Positions 32,912-42,166 of a stretch of DNA of 64,000 nt are shown here, piece by piece. The DNA is taken from assembly GCA_034436155.1 (NCBI GenBank), contig DAOTVP010000010.1, positions 124,001 to 188,000 of the forward strand, read 5' to 3'. This stretch comes from GCA-2794515 sp034436155 (GTDB lineage Bacteria; Chloroflexota; Anaerolineae; Aggregatilineales; Phototrophicaceae). The notes under the pieces are model-generated. The model had not been told where the DNA came from, did not search any database, and saw nothing but the letters and a program-made list of their open reading frames with translations. A program made the position numbers and the translations under genes. Every line of letters starts with the position of its first letter. Position 1 is the first letter of the stretch.

Positions 32912-34513
32912 ATGCAAACGATTGCAATCTACGACACGACATTACGTGATGGCACGCAACGGGAGGGAATTTCACTCTCGTTGCATGATAAGCTGAGGAT
33001 CACACAGTTATTAGATGATTTTGGCGTGGCATACATCGAAGGTGGTTGGCCAGGATCGAATCCAAAAGATGCGGCATACTTTGAGTCAGTGCGTGAATTA
33101 CCGTTAAAATGTGCCAAAATTACGGCATTTGGGTCTACATGCCGAAAAGAAAGTGACCCAGCTACTGACGCGAACATCATCGCATTAGTAGATGCACAAA
33201 CGCCTGCGGTGGCGGTGGTGGGTAAAACATCGATGTTGCATGTCAGGGATGTGTTGCAGACGACACCTGAAGAGAATTTGCGGATGATTCGGGAGAGCTT
33301 ACGCTACCTGAAATCGCTAGGCAAAGAGGTGATTTATGATGCGGAACACTTTTTTGACGGCATGAAACTCGATTTTGAGTATGCGCTCGATACGCTCAAG
33401 GCGGCAGTTGAGGGTGGCGCGGATTGGTTGGTGCTATGTGATACCAATGGTGGGTCGTTGCCCTGGGAAGTCGCCGAGTATGTTCGTACTGTGAGACAAG
33501 TCTTTCCAACGATGAAACTGGGGATTCATACTCATAACGATGGTGAATTGGCGGTTGCCAATTCGTTGGCGGCGGTGCAAATGGGCGTGACACAGGTACA
33601 AGGTACGATTAATGGGTATGGTGAACGATGTGGGAATGCCAATTTGTGTAGCATTGTCCCCGATTTACAACTCAAGATGGGTTATTTTTGTGTTCCACAA
33701 GAAAACTTGGCACAACTGACACGGTTATCGCGCACTGTGGCGGAGATTGCGAATCTTGCACCGGATGATCATCTGGCATATGTGGGCAAAAGTGCATTCG
33801 CCCATAAAGGGGGTATCCATGTGGCGGCGATTCGGCGCAATGTGGATAGCTATCAACATATCACACCCGAAATTGTCGGCAATGAGATGCGGATTTTAGT
33901 GTCGGATTTATCTGGACGCGGGAATTTGCTCAGTAAAGCCGAAGAATTTGGCATGAATGTCTCGCATGATGAAACATCACGAGTGTTGGATGAAATCAAG
34001 ATGCTCGAAAATGAGGGATTTGTTTTTGAAGGTGCAGAAGCCTCGATTGCGGTACGGATGAGACGCGCTCAACCCGATTATCGGGCATTATTCACCCTGA
34101 TTGATTTTACCGTCTTGGTCGAAGATAGGCGTGATAGGGGTTCGCTTTCTGAGGCGATGGTCAAATTGGATGTGAATGGGGATGTGGTGCATACGGCGGC
34201 AGAGGGGAACGGTCCCGTCAATGCGTTAGATTTGGCTTTACGCAAGGCGCTCATCCCATATTATCCACAAATGGCAGATTTTCAGTTGGTGGATTATAAA
34301 GTACGGATTTTGGATAGTGATAAAGCAACCGCCGCAACTACGCGAGTGTTCATTGAGACGCAATGTGATGGTAAACGCTGGAATACTGTTGGTGCGGGGA
34401 CAAACATCATTCATGCCAGTTGGTTGGCGCTGGTGGATAGCATCGAATATGGCATCACATTTTTGAATGAGGGCGATAAACAATCTGAAGGTGTATCGCC
34501 AGCAGTTATATAA
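32912..34513 (+). CDS. cimA: (R)-citramalate synthase
   Basis: This 533-residue DRE-TIM enzyme begins with IYDTTLRDGTQREGISLSLH and has YIEGGWPGSNPKDAAYFE, a pattern of CimA rather than LeuA. HTHNDGELAVANSLAAV and NGYGERCGNANLCSIVPDL follow, then a C-terminal LeuA_dimer domain. It condenses pyruvate and acetyl-CoA to citramalate; LeuCD and LeuB then make 2-ketobutyrate, so isoleucine can be made without threonine deaminase. Its place between leuD and leuB supports this use of shared enzymes. Confidence 0.92.
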   Translation: MQTIAIYDTTLRDGTQREGISLSLHDKLRITQLLDDFGVAYIEGGWPGSNPKDAAYFESVRELPLKCAKITAFGSTCRKESDPATDANIIALVDAQTPAVAVVGKTSMLHVRDVLQTTPEENLRMIRESLRYLKSLGKEVIYDAEHFFDGMKLDFEYALDTLKAAVEGGADWLVLCDTNGGSLPWEVAEYVRTVRQVFPTMKLGIHTHNDGELAVANSLAAVQMGVTQVQGTINGYGERCGNANLCSIVPDLQLKMGYFCVPQENLAQLTRLSRTVAEIANLAPDDHLAYVGKSAFAHKGGIHVAAIRRNVDSYQHITPEIVGNEMRILVSDLSGRGNLLSKAEEFGMNVSHDETSRVLDEIKMLENEGFVFEGAEASIAVRMRRAQPDYRALFTLIDFTVLVEDRRDRGSLSEAMVKLDVNGDVVHTAAEGNGPVNALDLALRKALIPYYPQMADFQLVDYKVRILDSDKATAATTRVFIETQCDGKRWNTVGAGTNIIHASWLALVDSIEYGITFLNEGDKQSEGVSPAVI

Positions 34514-34532
34514 TTTGAATGGTGAATTTTTA

Positions 34533-34560
34533 GATGGTCAGACGAATCAATCTGACCATC
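34533..34560 (+). other. Intercistronic hairpin between cimA and leuB
   Basis: GATGGTCAGA (34533-34542) and TCTGACCATC (34551-34560) form a perfect 10-bp stem with an 8-base loop. No T-run follows, so partial termination or mRNA stabilisation is possible, not certain. Confidence 0.4.
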
Positions 34561-34586
34561 GGCATGTGTAGATAGAGGTCATAAAT

Positions 34587-35654
34587 ATGGTCAAAGCGAC
34601 ATTAACGGTGTTGCCCGGTGACGGGGTTGGCGTAGAAGTGATGGCATCGGCGCAACGGGTTTTGGATGCGATCGGTAGCCGATACGGGCATGAATTTGTG
34701 TATCATGAAGGGCTAATCGGCGGAATAGCGATTGATAAAACAGGAACAGCGTTGCCAGATGAGACAATCAAACTCGCTGAACAATCGGATGCAGTGTTGC
34801 TCGGTGCGGTTGGCGGGTATAAATGGGATAATCCGAGCGCGAAGGTGCGTCCAGAACAAGGATTGCTGAAAATTCGCAAGCATTTTGGGTTATTTGCCAA
34901 TTTGCGCCCCGTGAAAACGTATCTGACATTGGTGCATCGTGCGCCGTTGCGTGCCGATTTATTAGCAGGTGTGGATTTGTTATTTGTGCGGGAATTAACA
35001 GGTGGGTTGTATTTTGGTCCGCGCCAAGAACAAGAGGATGGTGATTCGGCATATGATACGATGTTATATACCGTCCCAGAAGTGGAACGAGTGGCACATG
35101 TAGCATTTCGGGCGGCGCAGGGTCGGCGCAAAAAGGTGACATCGGTAGATAAAGCCAATGTATTGGCGGCGATGCGTTTATGGCGTAAGACGGTTGTGAA
35201 AGTTCACGAAGATTATGCCGATGTGACACTTGAACATGGTTTGGTGGATAGTTGTGCCATGCACTTGCTCACCCGTCCAGCCAGTTTTGATGTGATTTTA
35301 GCCGAGAATATGTTCGGTGATATTCTGAGCGATGAGGCATCGGTTTTGGCGGGGTCGTTGGGCATGTTGCCATCGGCATCGCTTGGGGATGGTCGTTTTG
35401 GGTTATATGAGCCTGTGCATGGGTCTGCGCCTGATATTGCGGGCATGAAAAAGGCAAATCCAACGGGGATGATATTGTCTGTTGCCATGATGTTGCGGTA
35501 TAGTCTTGGATTAGAGACAGAAGCGAATACAATAGAATCAGCAGTTGAGAAAACATTGGCTGATGGTATCGTGACAGCCGACCTGGTAGATGCCCAAACA
35601 AAATCTGTTGCAAACACAGATGAATTTACAGAGGCGGTGTTGGCACGACTATAA
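34587..35654 (+). CDS. leuB: 3-isopropylmalate dehydrogenase
   Basis: This 355-residue NAD-dependent enzyme oxidises 3-isopropylmalate to the leucine keto acid and may also act on methylmalate from the CimA route. It starts LTVLPGDGVGVEVMASA, has FANLRPVKTY, RELTGGLYFGPRQE, VTSVDKANVL and the Asp-rich metal site FGDILSDEASVLAGSLGM. It is the last biosynthetic gene of the operon; a response regulator gene follows in 19 bases. Confidence 0.95.
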   Translation: MVKATLTVLPGDGVGVEVMASAQRVLDAIGSRYGHEFVYHEGLIGGIAIDKTGTALPDETIKLAEQSDAVLLGAVGGYKWDNPSAKVRPEQGLLKIRKHFGLFANLRPVKTYLTLVHRAPLRADLLAGVDLLFVRELTGGLYFGPRQEQEDGDSAYDTMLYTVPEVERVAHVAFRAAQGRRKKVTSVDKANVLAAMRLWRKTVVKVHEDYADVTLEHGLVDSCAMHLLTRPASFDVILAENMFGDILSDEASVLAGSLGMLPSASLGDGRFGLYEPVHGSAPDIAGMKKANPTGMILSVAMMLRYSLGLETEANTIESAVEKTLADGIVTADLVDAQTKSVANTDEFTEAVLARL

Positions 35655-35673
35655 CATAGAGAGGACGAGATAC

Positions 35674-36375
35674 ATGAAAATATTGGTTGTAGATGATGAA
35701 GAAGTGATTCGTGAGGCATTGGAACGCGCTCTCATCAAAGATAATCATGAGGTGATGACTTCTGGTGATGGATTAGAGGGTTTGAAGACTTTTCATGTAT
35801 TTCGTCCCGATTTAGTTGTATTAGATATTGCGATGCCGAATATGGATGGGTTAACGGTGTGTCGACGGATTCGTGAAGTTGCCGATACGCCGATTATGAT
35901 GTTATCTGCACAGGCAATTACAGAAGATAGCATCATTGAAGGTTTAAATGCAGGGGCGGATGAATATATTATCAAGCCTGTGCGCTTGAATGAATTTGTG
36001 GCGCGGGTTAATGCGTTGCTCAGACGGGCACAAATGGTCACAAGTGAAAATGAACAAGGTTATAATGATGGTTATTTGATGGTGGATTTACATCGGCGAC
36101 ATGTGTATGTTCGTAACCAGAAAAAGCATCTCACGCCTACCGAATTTAAGTTATTGGCGATGCTCATCGAAAATGCTGGGCGGGTTGTCTCTCAGCGCGA
36201 TTTATTGGAACAGGTTTGGGGGCAAGAATATGTGAATGATATTTATTATCCGCGGGTGTATATCGCCCAATTACGGCGAAAAATAGAACCTAACCCTGCG
36301 AATCCGATTTATATTCTGACAGAGCATCGGATTGGGTATCGGTTCGAGAAACAGACACCCGGTAGTATAGATTAA
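35674..36375 (+). CDS. OmpR/PhoB-family response regulator
   Basis: The 233-residue regulator has an N-terminal receiver (MKILVVDDEEVIREALE, phospho-acceptor Asp in LVVLDIAMPNMDGL, Lys in EYIIKPVRL) and a C-terminal winged-helix DNA-binding domain (LTPTEFKLLAMLIENAGRVV, YIAQLRRKIEPN, GYRFE). ATG 35674 with GAGAGGA ahead is the start; the longer frame from 35590 runs inside leuB. It pairs with the histidine kinase 8 bases downstream and may be partly transcribed from the ilv-leu operon. Confidence 0.92.
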   Translation: MKILVVDDEEVIREALERALIKDNHEVMTSGDGLEGLKTFHVFRPDLVVLDIAMPNMDGLTVCRRIREVADTPIMMLSAQAITEDSIIEGLNAGADEYIIKPVRLNEFVARVNALLRRAQMVTSENEQGYNDGYLMVDLHRRHVYVRNQKKHLTPTEFKLLAMLIENAGRVVSQRDLLEQVWGQEYVNDIYYPRVYIAQLRRKIEPNPANPIYILTEHRIGYRFEKQTPGSID

Positions 36376-36383
36376 GCAATCTG

Positions 36384-38246
36384 ATGTCTTTATTAACGAC
36401 ATTAACGTTACTTATAAACGGCTTAACGTTGGCATTAGCATTAGGCTTTTTGATTTTAATTTTGTGGCAAAATCCACGTAAAGAACAAAATCAGTTTTTC
36501 GGGGTGTTCCTCACATTTTTAATTTTGTGGAATGTGGGGTCGTTTATGGTGCAATTTGGATTAATTGCCGTGGATATTCCCGAAATTGGCTTATTTGCGT
36601 TGGCGCTCACACAATTTGGATTTTCTGGCGCGAGTGTTGGGATTTATGTCCTGACAACGACATTTGTCGGTGTGCAAAGCAAACGGTTTCGTATGTTGGC
36701 ATTTTTGGGGTTGGGTATGTTTATGGGGTATCAGGTATTTTTATATATCACACAGGGGCGTTTGATAGATAATTCGGAGATACTCGAATTACGGTTATCG
36801 AGCATATTTTTATTGTCTTTTGTGATATTTGACGGGACAACACTCTTTTTGGCGTGGCGGTATCGTAAAAAGATTGCATCAGCAAATTTATTGATTGGTA
36901 TTGTATTGTTTATCGTGGGTCAGAGTTTCATCTTTTTTAATCCACAGTTGATTGTGGCTTCTTTTTCGACTAGTATCGGGTCTATTGGTGGGTTGGTTAT
37001 TGCCTTTGGTATTATCCGTAAAGAAATTATAGAACCATTAGCCGAGCGCGAAAATCAAGTTCAGGCAATGCACCGTATGAGCATCGCTATTTCGAGCCAA
37101 GTGGCATTGGATACGGTTTTAGATGAAATTGCGGCGCAAACGGCAGAATTACTTGAAGCGGATGCGGTGGGAATTTTTTTGAAAGAACCGCCAAAACCAG
37201 ATACGCAGGGCGTATTTTTTTTACGGACAGCGCATGAATTGCCTAAAGCGTATTTGGGATGTGAAATAACACCCAAAAAGGGGCTTATTGGGACGATTAT
37301 AGATAGTCAAAAGACTCTTGCCCTCGAAAATTACGGACGTGATTGGCAAGGGGAAGATGAGTTGCCATTTGCACGCGAAACATTTGGGTCTGTGGTGGGG
37401 ATACCGTTGATCTATTCGGGTCATGTCATTGGCGTGTTATTGGTGGTGAGTGGCAAACAGGGGCGTGTATTTGATACACAGGATATTTATGTGTTGGAAT
37501 TATTGAGCGCCCAAATCGCCATCGTTATTGCACATAGTCATTTATTTGATGAGCAGAAAGAACTGGATCGGCTGAAAAGCGAGATGATACGGATGGCGAG
37601 CCATGATCTGAAAAATCCGTTGATGGGTGCCATGACGCATCTGGATTTATTGCGGATGGAATCGGATTTTCCGACAAATGAACATTTCGATAAAGCATTG
37701 AACACGGTCGAGTGGCAATTGGAACGGATGAATCGGATTATTCAGGGGATATTAGATGTTGAGCGTGCGTCACTGGTAGGATATGAATGGGAAGTTTGTG
37801 TGCCATCGCAAATTGTTGAGAATGTTTTGGCAGAATTGGCGCATCTCATAGATCACAAGAAAATGATAGTTGAGACGCAAATTGAAGATGTACCGAATTT
37901 TTGGGGTGATTCTAAGCAATTTGAACGGGCGCTTATCAATCTGATAGAAAATGCGATTAAATTTACATTGACGAATGGTCATATTGTGGTGCGCGTGTAT
38001 TCTGATGGACAATATGTGGTGTTCAGCGTAGCGGATAATGGTGTTGGTATTCCAGAAGAGATACAGGAGCGTGTATTTGAGCGATTTTATAGAGGACAGC
38101 AAGCGGGGGTTGAGCATATCACAGGAACGGGTTTAGGATTGAGCCTTGTGAAAACGATAGTAGAAGGTCATAAAGGCAAAGTGTGGTTTGAAAGTAAACC
38201 ACAAGTCGGCACAACGTTCTATGTTCGTGTTCCAAGCATCAATTGA
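36384..38246 (+). CDS. Membrane histidine kinase with 7TM-like sensor and GAF domain
   Basis: The 620-residue protein has an N-terminal region with about seven hydrophobic helices (residues 1-215). A GAF domain follows (about 230-390; MHRMSIAISSQVALDTVLDE, VVGIPLIYSGHVIGVL), then HisKA with the phospho-acceptor His in MASHDLKNPLMGAMTHLD. The HATPase domain has NLIENAIKFT (N box), VADNGVGIPEE (G1) and GTGLGLSLVKTI (G2). It partners the preceding regulator. The signal is unknown. Confidence 0.9.
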   Translation: MSLLTTLTLLINGLTLALALGFLILILWQNPRKEQNQFFGVFLTFLILWNVGSFMVQFGLIAVDIPEIGLFALALTQFGFSGASVGIYVLTTTFVGVQSKRFRMLAFLGLGMFMGYQVFLYITQGRLIDNSEILELRLSSIFLLSFVIFDGTTLFLAWRYRKKIASANLLIGIVLFIVGQSFIFFNPQLIVASFSTSIGSIGGLVIAFGIIRKEIIEPLAERENQVQAMHRMSIAISSQVALDTVLDEIAAQTAELLEADAVGIFLKEPPKPDTQGVFFLRTAHELPKAYLGCEITPKKGLIGTIIDSQKTLALENYGRDWQGEDELPFARETFGSVVGIPLIYSGHVIGVLLVVSGKQGRVFDTQDIYVLELLSAQIAIVIAHSHLFDEQKELDRLKSEMIRMASHDLKNPLMGAMTHLDLLRMESDFPTNEHFDKALNTVEWQLERMNRIIQGILDVERASLVGYEWEVCVPSQIVENVLAELAHLIDHKKMIVETQIEDVPNFWGDSKQFERALINLIENAIKFTLTNGHIVVRVYSDGQYVVFSVADNGVGIPEEIQERVFERFYRGQQAGVEHITGTGLGLSLVKTIVEGHKGKVWFESKPQVGTTFYVRVPSIN

Positions 38247-38289
38247 TTTCTATTTTCATATAGTCATAAGAACAATTTGTAAAGGATGA

Positions 38290-39303
38290 ATGATGTTGCG
38301 TATACGACTGATAGGGATGATGAGTTTAACGTTACTAGCGGTTATCATCACAACGGGGGTATGGGGGCAATCGGATGTGACCCCAACCCCAGCACCATCT
38401 AAAACACCCGCCCCAGAGACAACCTCCATCGCAGAAACCACAGCAGAAGTCGAAGTAACGCGGATAGCGAGCACATTCGAGCCATTTACCCAAACCGATT
38501 TATCGGTTCTGACGGGTAATGTACAACGTCCAAATGGGATTCAGTGGTTTGATGATTTTCTGTACACGGCATGTACAGGTGATTGGACGTTATATCGGTT
38601 AGAATCAAGCACAGGTGAAACCATCACCTATAGTTATGGTGTCCGAAGTGCCCATACGTTGTATGTCGAAAACACGGATGGTGGGATTGGGTTATGGATA
38701 CCCGATTACGACTTAGATATGATTGTGCGGATTAATCGGCAATCGTCACCTGTGCCTGCTGGTCGGGATATTCCCAAACCATGGGGTATTGCCTATTTGG
38801 ATGAAGATAGCTTTTTAGTGACGAGCATCACTGAAAACGCGATTTATCAGGTGAATCGTGATGGTACATCTGAGGTGTTGTTAGATGGTTTTCGGTCTCC
38901 TGCGGGGATTGTTGTGGCTGATGAGCATGTATTTGTGGTAAATAACGGGAGTTCAAGACGCTCTATCGAATGGCTAGATAAAGCGAGTTTGGTCGCAAAA
39001 GAACCGACAGAGCCTCAACCGTTATTAAGTGGTGTGCAAAATGCCACGAATTTGGTTTTGGCTGAAGATGGTTATCTGTATTTCACTTATGCACTCGGCA
39101 CACGCGGATTAGTTGGACGTGTAGACCCGATGGTGTGCATGGAAAATGGTGGTTGTTCAAACGATGGATTTCAGATAGTCATTTACACAGAACTCGCCGC
39201 ACCATTAGCTGGTTTGACCATCTCTGACGATATGCGTTTATTTGTTCACACGATATACCGTCCAGAAATTTACTGGGTTGATTTGAACGAACTGAACGGA
39301 TAA
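38290..39303 (+). CDS. Secreted beta-propeller (NHL/SMP-30-like) protein
   Basis: The 337-residue protein has a signal peptide (MMLRIRLIGMMSLTLLAVII), a Thr/Pro-rich low-complexity stretch (about 30-65), then repeats typical of a six-bladed propeller: VQRPNGIQWFDDFLY, PKPWGIAYLDEDSFLV, FRSPAGIVVADEHVFVV, NATNLVLAEDGYLYF. No catalytic residues can be assigned. AAAGGATGA precedes the start. It is probably attached to or released outside the membrane. Confidence 0.75.
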   Translation: MMLRIRLIGMMSLTLLAVIITTGVWGQSDVTPTPAPSKTPAPETTSIAETTAEVEVTRIASTFEPFTQTDLSVLTGNVQRPNGIQWFDDFLYTACTGDWTLYRLESSTGETITYSYGVRSAHTLYVENTDGGIGLWIPDYDLDMIVRINRQSSPVPAGRDIPKPWGIAYLDEDSFLVTSITENAIYQVNRDGTSEVLLDGFRSPAGIVVADEHVFVVNNGSSRRSIEWLDKASLVAKEPTEPQPLLSGVQNATNLVLAEDGYLYFTYALGTRGLVGRVDPMVCMENGGCSNDGFQIVIYTELAAPLAGLTISDDMRLFVHTIYRPEIYWVDLNELNG

Positions 39304-39333
39304 ATTGACACATCATCTACTTGTTCTGATTGC

Positions 39334-39362
39334 ATCCGTTAGGGATTACTTCCCTAACGGAT
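39334..39362. terminator. Bidirectional hairpin between convergent genes
   Basis: ATCCGTTAGGGA and TCCCTAACGGAT form a perfect 12-bp stem with a 5-base loop. It lies between the propeller gene (+) and the small membrane gene (-) and includes the stop codon of the latter. Confidence 0.65.
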
Positions 39363-39594
39363 TTGATAGCAGTAAACCAATGATTGCAATCAGAACACCT
39401 ACATGATGCGTCAATATACCAACATATTCTAAGAATACACTATCGGCGCTGACATTGATGGTCTGGACAATCAAACTAACGATGATGAAAACAACGCCGA
39501 TTACGGCGGGTAATCCACGTTGTTTTGCGAGAAAGTTCGATAAAAATGCGAGCGTTCTGAGCAATAGGGGAGACTTATCGAGTCGTTTGAGCAT
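39346..39594 (-). CDS. Small membrane protein, two predicted helices
   Basis: The 82-residue protein has two hydrophobic segments (about 30-48, LPAVIGVVFIIVSLIVQTI, and about 58-77, GILTHHVGVLIAIIGLLLS) after a basic N-terminus. It lies 7 bases downstream of hflX on the same strand and is probably co-transcribed with it. No family is recognised. Confidence 0.65.
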   Translation of the reverse strand: MLKRLDKSPLLLRTLAFLSNFLAKQRGLPAVIGVVFIIVSLIVQTINVSADSVFLEYVGILTHHVGVLIAIIGLLLSNPLGK

Positions 39595-39601
39595 AATATT
39601 T

Positions 39602-40906
39602 TTATCCTTCTAATTGAAATTCTCGATATTGATGTTTGATAGTAATGGGTAGTTGCACAGTCAGAATTACACCCTCATTGGTATGTTCTTGATTTTCCAC
39701 ATTTGCCACTTTGAATAGTTGTGAGATAAGTTCACCGCGTTCATACGGTATCAGTAGGCGTACCAAGCGCATGTTCATCACCAATGCTTGTTCAATTGCA
39801 TCGAGTAATTCAGGGATACCCATATTATTTTTAGCCGATACTTGAACTTGTTGGATATATTCGCTCATATCAGTTTCTGGCGGATAGATGCCATTTTTGA
39901 GTTTATCTATCTTATTCCAGACGAGCAATTTAGGAATTTTGATAACATCCAATTCTGCCAATGTATCTTCCACTGCTTCGATATGTTGAAGCACATTCGG
40001 ATGAGACGCATCTACTACATGGAGAATCAAATCGGCTTCGGCGATTTCTTCGAGCGTGGCGCGGAATGCAGTGATGAGTGTTGTTGGTAGTTTTTGGATA
40101 AATCCTACGGTATCCGTCAATAATACTTGGCGGTTAGAGGGTAATTCAAATCGGCGTGTTGTAGGGTCGAGTGTGGCAAAGAGTTGGTCTGCGATATAGA
40201 CATCTGAACCCGTTACAGCTTTAAGGAGTGTGGATTTACCCGCGTTGGTATAACCAACCAGTGCGATAATGGGTATGCCCGATTTTGTGCGTTGCCTACG
40301 ATGTTGACTGCGTTGTAGACGCACCATTTCAATATCTTCTTTGAGTTTCGATATTTTACGTCCAATTTCGCGTTTATCGACTTCGAGTTGAGTCTCACCA
40401 GGTCCGCGTAATCCGACACCTGCTTTCGATCCACTGCCACCTGCTTGTCTGGCGAGATGTGTCCACATGCGGGTTAATCGGGGTAGACGATATTCATACT
40501 GTGCTAATTCGACCTGCAAAGCACCTTCACGGGTACGGGCGTGTTGAGCAAAAATATCTAGGATAAGGGTGGTGCGATCTATAATTTTGATATTTTCTCC
40601 AAATCGGCGTTCTAGTTCACGTTGGTGACGCGGAGAAAGCTCATCATCGAAAATCACGATATTGGTTTCAAGTTCAATCAATGCCTCTTTCACTTCTTCA
40701 ACTTTACCCGTGCCGATGAAGGTAGCGGCATCAATATGGTTGACGGTTTGTGTGGCTTGACCCGTGACGATCATACCTGCAGTATCGGCTAATAGGGCGA
40801 GTTCTTTCAGAGATTCGCCGACAGGCAGAAGAGGGCGACTGCCTTTGACAGTCACACCTACAAGAAATGCTTTTTCTGGTTGGTTATGTTCAAAAAATTC
40901 AGTCAT
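39602..40906 (-). CDS. hflX: Ribosome-associated GTPase HflX
   Basis: The 434-residue protein has the HflX N-terminal domain (GTGKVEEVKEALIELETNIV, FDDELSPRHQRELE), the Gly-rich linker GPGETQLEVDKREI and the GTPase domain (P-loop ALVGYTNAGKSTLL, LLTDTVGFIQKLPT, LLVWNKIDK). HflX binds and rescues or splits stalled ribosomes under stress. It overlaps no gene and lies 12 bases downstream of the aminotransferase stop. Confidence 0.93.
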   Translation of the reverse strand: MTEFFEHNQPEKAFLVGVTVKGSRPLLPVGESLKELALLADTAGMIVTGQATQTVNHIDAATFIGTGKVEEVKEALIELETNIVIFDDELSPRHQRELERRFGENIKIIDRTTLILDIFAQHARTREGALQVELAQYEYRLPRLTRMWTHLARQAGGSGSKAGVGLRGPGETQLEVDKREIGRKISKLKEDIEMVRLQRSQHRRQRTKSGIPIIALVGYTNAGKSTLLKAVTGSDVYIADQLFATLDPTTRRFELPSNRQVLLTDTVGFIQKLPTTLITAFRATLEEIAEADLILHVVDASHPNVLQHIEAVEDTLAELDVIKIPKLLVWNKIDKLKNGIYPPETDMSEYIQQVQVSAKNNMGIPELLDAIEQALVMNMRLVRLLIPYERGELISQLFKVANVENQEHTNEGVILTVQLPITIKHQYREFQLEG

Positions 40907-40918
40907 AGTCCCTTTCGG

Positions 40919-42085
40919 TCAGCGTTTGTTATACCATGCGACAAGGGCATCGAGGGCTTGTGTAAGTTCATCCTCTTCGACACCCATACTAAAACGGACA
41001 TAGCCATTCCCACCAGGTCCGTATGCACCACCTGGTGCAAGTGATACATGGGCATTCATCAGTGCCGATTCGACATAAGCGGTGGCATCGCCATCCAATA
41101 CCTTTGCCCAAACATAGAGCGACCCCATCGGCACATCGGCAGACAAACCAATTTTAGGTAAGACGCTCATAATTTTGTCTCTACGATGTTGATAAATGGC
41201 ATTACGCTCATCCAACCAAGATTGAGGGGTATCTAGTGCGGTGATACCTGCATCGTAAATGGGTGTGAAATGGGCGCTGTCGATATTGCTTTTGACAGCT
41301 AACAGATTATCAATCGCCTCTTTACTGCCTAATGCCGCACCTAAACGCCAACCAGCCATATTATAACTTTTGGAGAATGAAAAGAATTCTACGATGTGAC
41401 TCCTATCGGCATCGGCTTGTAAGGCGCTAGGGGCAGTTGATCCTTCAAATAACACATCCATATAGGGATTATCGGATATGAGGAGGATGTTGTGTTTTTC
41501 GCAGAATTGTGCGATATGGTTGTAATCATCCAGTGTAATCATCGCGCCTGTGGGATTATTGGGGTAATTTATCCATAATACTTTGGCACGGTTGAGAATA
41601 TCCATCGGGATTTCATCTAATATAGGACGATAACCATTGTCGGGGTCGAGCCTCACCCAATGAATTTCGGCTTCGGCAAGGCGTGTCCCCATGGCGTAGG
41701 CGGGATAACCAATATCGGGTATAAGGGTAATATCACCTTTGGATAAATGGGCGAGCGTGATATTCACGATGCCCTCTTTACTGCCTAAAAGGGGCAAAAT
41801 TTCGACATCTGGATCGAGTGTGACACCAAATCGGCGTTGATAATGTTTTGCCATCGCACGACGAAAGGCGGGTGTTCCACGATAGCTATTATACCCGTGA
41901 TTTTTGGGATTAGATGCCGATGTCGCCAACGATTCAATCACTGCCGATGGCGGAGGCATATCTGGATTACCAATATCGAGCCGATAGACCTTGATTTTAT
42001 CGGCTTGCATTTTGCGGATTCTATCGCCAATCACCGAGAAAAAATACGGTGGCAGATTTTTTAAGCGTGCAGATGGTTGTAACAT
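40919..42085 (-). CDS. Class I/II PLP aminotransferase (DapL/aspartate-aminotransferase-like)
   Basis: The 388-residue fold-type I enzyme has VYRLDIGNPDMPPPSAVIES, GYNSYRGTPAFRRAMAKHY, NYPNNPTGAMITLDDY and the PLP Lys in FFSFSKSYNMAGWRLGAALG. The pattern is closest to LL-diaminopimelate aminotransferases and related group enzymes, but substrate cannot be fixed by eye. ATG 42085 with AAGGA 8 bases ahead is preferred over TTG 42091. Confidence 0.85.
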   Translation of the reverse strand: MLQPSARLKNLPPYFFSVIGDRIRKMQADKIKVYRLDIGNPDMPPPSAVIESLATSASNPKNHGYNSYRGTPAFRRAMAKHYQRRFGVTLDPDVEILPLLGSKEGIVNITLAHLSKGDITLIPDIGYPAYAMGTRLAEAEIHWVRLDPDNGYRPILDEIPMDILNRAKVLWINYPNNPTGAMITLDDYNHIAQFCEKHNILLISDNPYMDVLFEGSTAPSALQADADRSHIVEFFSFSKSYNMAGWRLGAALGSKEAIDNLLAVKSNIDSAHFTPIYDAGITALDTPQSWLDERNAIYQHRRDKIMSVLPKIGLSADVPMGSLYVWAKVLDGDATAYVESALMNAHVSLAPGGAYGPGGNGYVRFSMGVEEDELTQALDALVAWYNKR

Positions 42086-42166
42086 GGTCAAAAGTCCTTA
42101 AACATTTATAGGCACAAAAATATATATTCTTGTGCCTATTTTAACGCTTTGGGTGTGTTGTGGCAA

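Noticed and set aside
29200..34513. leuA and the gene at 32912 as duplicate isopropylmalate synthases
   Set aside because: The second has CimA-type motifs (TTLRDGTQREGIS, EGGWPGSNPKD), so it is a citramalate synthase.
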